From CAYORM01 sp964406375 (GTDB taxonomy: Bacteria > Pseudomonadota > Alphaproteobacteria > DSM-16000 > Inquilinaceae): a stretch of 11,159 nt of DNA. How positions within the stretch are numbered: the stretch's first letter is position 1; every line of letters starts with the position of its first letter. The notes beneath the pieces were generated by a model, which did not search any database, was not told where the DNA came from, and was given only the letters and a program-made list of their open reading frames with translations. Made by a program: the position numbers and the translations under genes. Below, in pieces: positions 5,913 to 11,159 of this stretch. Where the stretch lies: assembly GCA_964406375.1 (NCBI GenBank), contig CAYORM010000090.1, positions 1-11,159 of the forward strand. The letters are read 5' to 3'.

Positions 5913-6854
5913 ATGATTGTCGCCGTCGATTGGGGCACCTCCTCCTTTCGTGCCTGGCTCGTCGGCGATGACGGCCGCATCGAGGCCGAACGGGTCGAGC
6001 CTCTCGGGATTCTGAAGATCGCCGATGGTGAGTTCGGCGCCGCCTTCGACCGGCTGGTGGGTGACTGGGTCGACCGGACCGGCCGTCCGGCGATCGGCGC
6101 CGGCATGATCGGCAGCCGCCAGGGCTGGTGCGAGACTCCCTATGCAGCCTGTCCTGCCGGGCTCGATGACCTCGCGATACAGCTGGTGGAGGCGGTGTCG
6201 CCGGCTGGCCGTCGCCTGTCGATCATCCCCGGGGTCGCCTTCGACGAAGGGGACGGCACGATCCCCGACGTGATGCGGGGCGAGGAGACACAGATCGCCG
6301 GCGATGGCCTGCCCGAGAGGCCGGCGCTCTATCTCCTGCCGGGCACTCATTCGAAATGGGCGCTCGTCGAGGGGCGCCGCATCGTCTGGTTCAAGACCTT
6401 CATGACCGGCGAGCTGTTCGCCGTGCTGTCGGAGCATTCGATCCTCGGCCGGCTGATGGAGGGCCGGGCGGATGACCCGGCCGCCTTCCGGCGTGGCCTC
6501 GAGGCGGCAGGTGAGGGGCTGCTCGGGCGGCTGTTCTCGGCGCGGACGCTGGCGCTGTTCGACCGACTGTCGGGCGCGGCCGTCGCCGCCTATCTCTCAG
6601 GCCTCCTGATCGGCGGCGAGATCCGCGAGGCAAGAGCGGCGCTTGCCGCGCGCTTCGGCGGCTCGGTACCCGGTCCAATCGCGATCATCGGCCGCCACGA
6701 GCTCGCCGGCAGCTATCGGCGCGCGCTCGCCGGTCTCGGCATCGAGGCGCGCGAGGCGCAGGCGGCGACGACCGTCAACGGCCTTCTCGCCGTCGCACGG
6801 GCGGCGGGGCTCTATGCCGGCGGGCCGCAATCCTGGAAGAAGGCTGGGGAATGA
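5913..6854 (+). CDS. dgoK: 2-dehydro-3-deoxygalactonokinase
   Basis: The enzyme phosphorylates 2-keto-3-deoxy-galactonate to its 6-phosphate with ATP, the second step of the De Ley-Doudoroff route for D-galactonate or galactose. The 313-residue product has the ASKHA-type opening VAVDWGTSSFRAWL (3-16), GMIGSRQGW (64-72), MRGEETQI (121-128), LPGTHSKWA (142-150) and FMTGELFAVLSEHSIL (163-178), all marks of the DgoK family. The length is normal. No good ribosome site precedes the ATG at 5913 and I see no clear promoter in the 62 bases between it and the tRNA, so read-through is possible. Its stop overlaps the dgoA start (ATGA). The sugar acid actually used is inferred from family only. Confidence 0.9.
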   Translation: MIVAVDWGTSSFRAWLVGDDGRIEAERVEPLGILKIADGEFGAAFDRLVGDWVDRTGRPAIGAGMIGSRQGWCETPYAACPAGLDDLAIQLVEAVSPAGRRLSIIPGVAFDEGDGTIPDVMRGEETQIAGDGLPERPALYLLPGTHSKWALVEGRRIVWFKTFMTGELFAVLSEHSILGRLMEGRADDPAAFRRGLEAAGEGLLGRLFSARTLALFDRLSGAAVAAYLSGLLIGGEIREARAALAARFGGSVPGPIAIIGRHELAGSYRRALAGLGIEAREAQAATTVNGLLAVARAAGLYAGGPQSWKKAGE

Positions 6855-7486
6855 CGACGCTCGACGAGGTGCTCGCGGCCATGCCGCTCATCGCCATCCT
6901 CCGCGGCGTTCGTCCGGATGAAGTGGTGCCGCTCGCCGATGTGCTGGTGGAAGAGGGGTTCCGCTGCATCGAGGTGCCGCTCAACTCGCCGCAGCCGATG
7001 CAGTCGATCGCCGCGCTCGCCACCCGCCATGGCCGCTCGGCCCTGATCGGCGCGGGCACGGTCCTGTCCGAGCGTGCGGTCGATGAGGTCGTCGAGGCCG
7101 GCGGGCGGCTGATCGTCATGCCGCACGCCGACACGGCCGTGATCCGCGCAGCCAAGCGGCACGGTCTCGTCTGTGCCCCGGGCGCGGCCACGCCCACGGA
7201 AGCCTTCGCGGCGATCGCAGCGGGGGCCGATGCCGTGAAGATCTTCCCGGCCGAGGCGATCCCGCCGGCGGTCGTCAAGGCCTGGACGGCCGTCCTGCCA
7301 CGCGCGACACCGCTGATCGCCGTCGGTGGCATCACCCCCGAGAGGATGACGGACTACCGCGCCGTCGGAACCGCCGGCTTCGGTCTCGGCTCGGCGCTCT
7401 ACCGGCCCGGCATGGGCCCGGCCGCGCTCCGCGAGACGGCACGCGCCTTCATCGCCGCCCTCGGCCCGTCCGGCAGCGGCGGCTGA
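6851..7486 (+). CDS. dgoA: 2-dehydro-3-deoxy-6-phosphogalactonate aldolase
   Basis: The aldolase splits 2-keto-3-deoxy-6-phosphogalactonate into pyruvate and glyceraldehyde-3-phosphate, directly after the kinase encoded upstream. The 211-residue class I aldolase shows PLIAILRGVRPDE (12-24), the catalytic glutamate in EVPLNSP (Glu41), GAGTVL (67-72) and the Schiff-base lysine in DAVKIFPAE (Lys130). IAVGGI and GLGSALYRPG form the phosphate site. LRG with EVPLNSP is typical of the galactonate form (KDPGal) rather than the Eda (KDPG/KHG) form. AAGG sits seven bases before the ATG, which overlaps the dgoK stop. No dehydratase gene (dgoD) or regulator is in view. Confidence 0.92.
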   Translation: MTTLDEVLAAMPLIAILRGVRPDEVVPLADVLVEEGFRCIEVPLNSPQPMQSIAALATRHGRSALIGAGTVLSERAVDEVVEAGGRLIVMPHADTAVIRAAKRHGLVCAPGAATPTEAFAAIAAGADAVKIFPAEAIPPAVVKAWTAVLPRATPLIAVGGITPERMTDYRAVGTAGFGLGSALYRPGMGPAALRETARAFIAALGPSGSGG

Positions 7487-7500
7487 GCGGTCGCCGCTGC
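7473..7500. terminator. Hairpin over the dgoA stop codon, between convergent genes
   Basis: GCAGCGGCG (7473-7481) pairs perfectly with CGCCGCTGC (7492-7500) across a 10-base loop that contains the dgoA stop. It lies 28 bases past the end of the converging deacylase gene. It has no T run on either strand, so it may only slow polymerase or protect 3' ends; Rho-dependent ending is equally possible. Confidence 0.35.
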
Positions 7501-7528
7501 ATCCCCCGGCTGTCCGGATCCACGGCTG

Positions 7529-8977
7529 TCAGGCCGTGCCGCGCAGCAGCGGGCGGCCCGCCCGGGTGATCTCGGTCGAACCCGCGCGATAGGCGACGAC
7601 GCCATTGACCAGCACCGCCTCGACCCCGGCCGAGAGCTGCTTCGGCGACTCATAGGTCGCCACATCGCCGACCCGGTCCGCGTCGAAGATGACAATATCC
7701 GCCGCCATGCCGGGCCTCACGAAGCCACGATCGGCGAGGCCGAAGCGCGTCGCCGACAACCCCGTCATCTTGTGCACCGCCTCTTCGATCGGGAACAGGC
7801 CGAGATCGCGGCTGTAATGGCCGAGCACGCGCGGGAAGGTGCCCCACAGGCGCGGATGCGGATGGTCATCATGCGGCAGCCCGTCCGAGCCGATCATGGT
7901 CAGCGGGAAGGCGAGGATGCGCCGGACATCCGCCTCGTCCATCTGGAAATAGATCGCTCCGGCCGGGTGCAGGCGGCGTGCCGCCTCCTTGGCATCGACA
8001 CCCCATTCGCGCGCGACCTCGTCGAGATCACGGCCGCCCATCTCGGGATGGGTCTTCGACCAGGCGACGAGGATGCGGATGTCGCCCGTCACCTGGTCGG
8101 GGTCGAGCACGGTGGAGCCCGCCGTGTAGGGGTAGGCGTCGAGCCCGATCGGCTGGCGGGCGGCGGCCGCTTCGATAACCGGCAGCGTCTCGATGCTGCG
8201 TCCCCAATTCGCCGGCCCCGCGCATTTGTGATGCGAGACGACGACCGGCACCTGGGCGCGGCGTGCGGTCTCGAAGGTTTCGGCGAGCGAGTCGAGGACG
8301 CCGGCATGCTCGTCCCGCATATGGGTCGCATAGACGCCGCCATGGGCGTGTACCACCTCAGCGAGCGCCACCACCTCGTCCATGTCGGCCGCGGCATTGG
8401 GCTTGTAGTAGAGGCCGGTCGAAAAGCCGATCGCCCCCGCGGCCAGGCTCTCCGCGAGCAGGCCGCGCATGGCGTCGATCTCCTGAGCGCTCGCCTTGCG
8501 GTAGACATCATCCATCGTCGCCAGGCGAAGCGTCTGATGGCCGATCAGCGCCGCGACATTGACCGCCGGCACCACCGCTTCCAGCCGTTCGACATAGTCG
8601 GCGAAGCGCGGGAACTCGTACCGATCCCAGCCGCCGAGGAGGTTGAGCGGCGGCAGCGGCGGGCCGTCGTGGCGCAGCGGCGAGAGGCTGATGCCGCAAT
8701 TGCCGACAACCACCGTCGTCACGCCCTGGCTGACTTTCGGCAGCATGTCCGGCGCGTCGATGACGATCCGGTCATCATGGGTGTGGACGTCGATGAAGCC
8801 GGGGCAGACCACGCGCCCAGCGGCATCGATCTCATCGTGGGCGGTGGCGTCGGGGGCGAGCGAGCCGACGGCGGTGATCCGGCCTCCGGTGATCGCGACA
8901 TCCGCCGCGCGCCCGGGCGCACCGCTCCCGTCGATCACCGTACCGTTGCGGATAATGAGGTCGTAGGCGTCGGCCAT
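7529..8977 (-). CDS. N-acyl-D-amino-acid deacylase (D-aminoacylase)
   Basis: This amidohydrolase-superfamily metal enzyme releases a D-amino acid and a carboxylic acid from an N-acyl-D-amino acid, most likely in the cytoplasm (no signal peptide seen). The 482-residue product opens with DLIIRNGTVIDGSGAPGRAA and has the metal-binding HTHDD (His65, His67). GNCG follows with Cys94, the metal-bridging cysteine of D-aminoacylases. Further on come ATHMRDE (His219), SHHKCAG (His249/His250) and GSDGLPHDDHPHPRLWGTFP with catalytic Asp365. The length matches the family. GGAA lies six bases before the ATG. It is the last gene of a minus-strand operon, 32 bases after the PLP enzyme. Some family members act on other N-acyl or cyclic amide compounds, so the exact substrate is open. 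Confidence 0.88.
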   Translation of the reverse strand: MADAYDLIIRNGTVIDGSGAPGRAADVAITGGRITAVGSLAPDATAHDEIDAAGRVVCPGFIDVHTHDDRIVIDAPDMLPKVSQGVTTVVVGNCGISLSPLRHDGPPLPPLNLLGGWDRYEFPRFADYVERLEAVVPAVNVAALIGHQTLRLATMDDVYRKASAQEIDAMRGLLAESLAAGAIGFSTGLYYKPNAAADMDEVVALAEVVHAHGGVYATHMRDEHAGVLDSLAETFETARRAQVPVVVSHHKCAGPANWGRSIETLPVIEAAAARQPIGLDAYPYTAGSTVLDPDQVTGDIRILVAWSKTHPEMGGRDLDEVAREWGVDAKEAARRLHPAGAIYFQMDEADVRRILAFPLTMIGSDGLPHDDHPHPRLWGTFPRVLGHYSRDLGLFPIEEAVHKMTGLSATRFGLADRGFVRPGMAADIVIFDADRVGDVATYESPKQLSAGVEAVLVNGVVAYRAGSTEITRAGRPLLRGTA

Positions 8978-9009
8978 GGCGGTTCCGTCGGTCGGGCGGT
9001 CGGTTGTGG

Positions 9010-10308
9010 TCAGAAATAGGTCCGGATGGCGTCGACCACCCGGTACTCATCGTCGACCACCAGCATCACCGGCCACCGGTCGAAGGTGGTGCAGGGATGC
9101 GAGATGCCGACGGCGACGAGGTCGCCGACCGCCGGCACGAAGCCGTCCGGCAGGCGGAAATGGGCGTGCTGATCGTTCATGCCGGTGATGCGGCCGCCGG
9201 CAGGGATCCGTTGCGGCCGGTCGTGGCGGCCGGGCGAGAACCACATGAGCGGCACCGGCATCTCGACATCATAGGAACAGTCGCGCTTACCGAAGGTGAG
9301 GAAGGCGAGGCCAGGCTCGGGGACCGACTGTACCATCCCCCAGACCTCGAGCGCCGCGGTCAGCCGCCCTTCGACGACATGATCCGGCGGCAGCCGCTTC
9401 ATGACCTGGTTGAAGAACTTCTCGTAACTGCTTGAATCGTGCGTGACATAGCAGCCGGAACGCACCACAGTCACCGTGGGTCGCGACAGGCTGACGGCAG
9501 AGAGCGTGCGTGCGACGATATCGTAATAGGCGGAGCCGCCGGCGGTCAGCAGCACCTCTTCGGTGCCAAACAGCCCCTCGGCATCCGCCTGCCTTGCGAT
9601 CGCCGCCATGTCTTCGAGGAAGCGCGTAACGATCGCGGCGTCGCGGTCCGGATCGTCGGAGACCTGCAGACCCTCATACCCCTCCACGCCCGCGAGCAGG
9701 AGGTTCGGCGTGGCGGCGACGGCACGGGCAACGGCAAGACCTTCCTCCACCGAGCGCGCACCGGTGCGCTTGCCCGCCATGCCCAGCTCGGCCAGTACCG
9801 GGATCGGCCGCACCGCCCCGATGGCCGAGAGCGTCTCCGACAGATGCGCGACGCCGGCTGGCGAGTCGACGATGCAGAAGAAGGTGATCGACGGGTCGGC
9901 ATCGAGCGCGCGCGACACGGCGGTGATCGAGCGGCGTCCGACGAGCTGATTGGCCATCAGCATCCGCTTCGCGCCGAAGCGCCGGCACACCTCGAATTGC
10001 TGGGCAGTCGCGACGGTGATCCCCCAGGCGCCGGCCTCGAGCTGCAGGTCGAAGAGCTGCGGGCTCATCGTCGTCTTGCCATGCGGGGCCAGCTTCGCAC
10101 CGGTCGCGGCGAGAAAGTCGCGCATCCAGCGCGCATTGCGCTCGAGCGCCGATCGCTTCAGCACCGCCTGGGGGAAGGGCAGGTCGCCACGCAGGAGCGA
10201 CCAGCCCTGGCTGCCGATCGCCGAGAGCGGCATCGCGGGGGCGTCGGGCGGCAGCGCCTTCTGGAGGCCATCGACGGGGCTGGCAAGGACGGCGGAGAGA
10301 TCGAGCAT
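9010..10308 (-). CDS. PLP-dependent D-threonine aldolase / D-serine dehydratase-like enzyme (fold-type III)
   Basis: The family uses pyridoxal phosphate, and usually a divalent metal, to cleave or deaminate beta-hydroxy D-amino acids. The 432-residue product has an alanine-racemase-like barrel with the PLP lysine in LAPHGKTTMSP (Lys78). Next come ELGMAGKRTGAR (174-185), GVEGYEG (207-213) and LTAGGSAYYD. The C-terminal domain holds the metal pair His404/Cys406 in ISHPCTTFDRW, as in D-serine dehydratase and D-threonine aldolase. It is somewhat longer than classical D-threonine aldolases as I recall them and resembles the group annotated as amino acid deaminase. The ATG at 10308 follows the ABC ATPase stop after three bases, so the genes are coupled. 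It could be an aldolase, dehydratase or racemase-like enzyme; the sequence alone does not decide. Confidence 0.82.
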   Translation of the reverse strand: MLDLSAVLASPVDGLQKALPPDAPAMPLSAIGSQGWSLLRGDLPFPQAVLKRSALERNARWMRDFLAATGAKLAPHGKTTMSPQLFDLQLEAGAWGITVATAQQFEVCRRFGAKRMLMANQLVGRRSITAVSRALDADPSITFFCIVDSPAGVAHLSETLSAIGAVRPIPVLAELGMAGKRTGARSVEEGLAVARAVAATPNLLLAGVEGYEGLQVSDDPDRDAAIVTRFLEDMAAIARQADAEGLFGTEEVLLTAGGSAYYDIVARTLSAVSLSRPTVTVVRSGCYVTHDSSSYEKFFNQVMKRLPPDHVVEGRLTAALEVWGMVQSVPEPGLAFLTFGKRDCSYDVEMPVPLMWFSPGRHDRPQRIPAGGRITGMNDQHAHFRLPDGFVPAVGDLVAVGISHPCTTFDRWPVMLVVDDEYRVVDAIRTYF

Positions 10309-10311
10309 GGG

Positions 10312-11159
10312 TCAGACGATCGGCTGGAGGCGGCGGCCGGAGGCCGCGTCGAAGAGATGGGCGTGGTCCGGCAACGGGCGCAGGCGGACGGTATCACCCG
10401 GGGTGACGGGGCGGCGGTCGTGGAAGACGGCGGCGATGCGGGCACCGGCGAGCGTGCCGTAAAGATGCGTCTCGGAGCCGGTCGGTTCGACGAGATCGAC
10501 CTCGACCGGCGCGCCATCCTCGGCGAAGGCGAAATGCTCGGGCCTGATGCCGTAGAGGATGGGCTGGCCGTCCGGTGCTGCGACGCGCGGCGCAGGCAGC
10601 GTCACCTCGCCGGCGACGACCTGGCCGCCTCCCGCTGCGCTGCGGTAGACCCCCTCGACGAAGCTCATCGTCGGCGAGCCGAGAAAGCCGGCGACGAAGG
10701 TGTTGTCCGGCTGGTCGTAGAGGTCGAGCGGCTTGCCCTGCTGCTCGATCCGGCCGCTATTCATCACGACGATGCGGTCGGCCAGCGTCATTGCCTCGAT
10801 CTGGTCGTGCGTCACATAGATGATCGTCGCCCCGAGGCGCCGGTGCAGCGCCTTGATCTCGGTGCGCATCTGCACGCGCAGCTTGGCGTCGAGATTGGAG
10901 AGCGGCTCGTCGAACAGGAACACCGCCGGTTCGCGGACGAGGGCGCGGCCCATCGCGACCCGCTGGCGCTGCCCGCCGGACAGTTCGCGCGGCAGCCGGT
11001 CGAGATAGTCGAAGAGGTTGAGGATCCCGGCGGCGTGGTCAACCTTGCGGGTGATCGTCGCCCCGTCCTCGCGCCGCAGCCGCGGCCCGTAGGCGATGTT
11101 CTCCCGTGCCGTCATGTGCGGGTAGAGCGCATAGGACTGGAACACCATGGCGATGTTCC
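10312..11159 (-). CDS. ABC transporter ATP-binding protein, MalK/UgpC type (5' end off window)
   Basis: This is the ATPase that powers an ABC importer of the carbohydrate-uptake (CUT1-like) class. In view are 281 residues. The Q-loop is in AMVFQSYALYPHMT, the signature LSGGQRQRVAMGRAL lies at about 59-73, and Walker B VFLFDEPLSNLDAKLR follows at about 79-94. The switch histidine is in YVTHDQIEAMTLADRIVVM. A C-terminal OB/TOBE domain with ILYGIRPEHF and EPTGSETHLYG follows, typical of MalK, UgpC and MsmK. The start codon and the Walker A motif lie beyond the right edge; about 75 residues are missing by comparison with family length. The permeases and binding protein are expected further right, unseen. 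Its substrate is not readable; MalK-type ATPases can also serve glycerol-phosphate or opine-like compounds. Confidence 0.92.
   Translation of the reverse strand, partial: NIAMVFQSYALYPHMTARENIAYGPRLRREDGATITRKVDHAAGILNLFDYLDRLPRELSGGQRQRVAMGRALVREPAVFLFDEPLSNLDAKLRVQMRTEIKALHRRLGATIIYVTHDQIEAMTLADRIVVMNSGRIEQQGKPLDLYDQPDNTFVAGFLGSPTMSFVEGVYRSAAGGGQVVAGEVTLPAPRVAAPDGQPILYGIRPEHFAFAEDGAPVEVDLVEPTGSETHLYGTLAGARIAAVFHDRRPVTPGDTVRLRPLPDHAHLFDAASGRRLQPIV

Noticed and set aside
5400..6437. 345-codon minus-strand open frame running across the tRNA
   Set aside because: It covers the MerR 3' end, tRNA-Pro and dgoK in antisense, with no family motif and no ribosome site; a shadow frame.
8978..9009. Short imperfect repeats of CGGTCGG/CGGTCGGTTG between the deacylase and PLP enzyme genes
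   Set aside because: They are only 6-8 bases long in a 32-base GC-rich spacer, so chance is enough to explain them.
7772..9019. 415-codon open frame on the plus strand
   Set aside because: It lies wholly opposite the deacylase gene, which has all its catalytic motifs. The antisense translation is rich in Arg, Asp and Gly with no recognisable motif, as expected of a shadow frame in GC-rich DNA.

Overview
The window is a GC-rich stretch that reads as an alphaproteobacterial chromosome. The evidence is the gene order bamE / CBP3-type chaperone / YceD (DUF177) / rpmF / plsX / fabH / ihfA / MerR regulator / tRNA-Pro, together with protein sequences typical of that class. The four-cysteine (zinc-binding) form of L32, encoded directly before plsX, leans towards Rhodospirillales-like lineages rather than typical Rhizobiales. 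That is an inference from memory, not a test. A run of 10 N at 406-415 shows that this is a scaffolded draft assembly.

Left part (1-5850), housekeeping. The 3' part of hppA (membrane proton-pumping pyrophosphatase) runs rightward and is broken by the N gap. It faces bamE (outer-membrane assembly lipoprotein, minus strand), with a strong shared hairpin terminator between them. Divergent from bamE is a rightward block: a ubiquinol-cytochrome c chaperone gene, the yceD-like gene, rpmF, plsX, fabH (the last two overlap), ihfA, and a MerR-type regulator overlapping ihfA. The block couples envelope lipid synthesis (PlsX makes acyl-phosphate for phospholipids, FabH starts fatty acid synthesis) with ribosome protein L32 and a nucleoid protein. 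It ends with a tRNA-Pro(GGG) that has its own clear promoter.

Right part (5851-11159), catabolic. Directly after the tRNA come dgoK and dgoA (2-keto-3-deoxygalactonate kinase and the matching phosphate aldolase, overlapping by 4 bases). Converging on them from the right is a tightly packed minus-strand operon: a carbohydrate-class ABC transporter ATPase (5' end off the window), a PLP-dependent D-threonine aldolase / D-serine dehydratase-like enzyme, and an N-acyl-D-amino-acid deacylase. Together these suggest uptake of an unknown compound, release of a D-amino acid, and cleavage or deamination of that acid. Whether the galactonate branch belongs to the same pathway cannot be decided from the sequence.

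All gene functions come from recognising family motifs in the translations. Promoters and terminators were read by eye. I see no transposase, integrase, CRISPR array or phage gene. No wholly new system is evident; the most unusual parts are the D-amino-acid/ABC operon beside the dgo genes, and the hairpin leader of rpmF.
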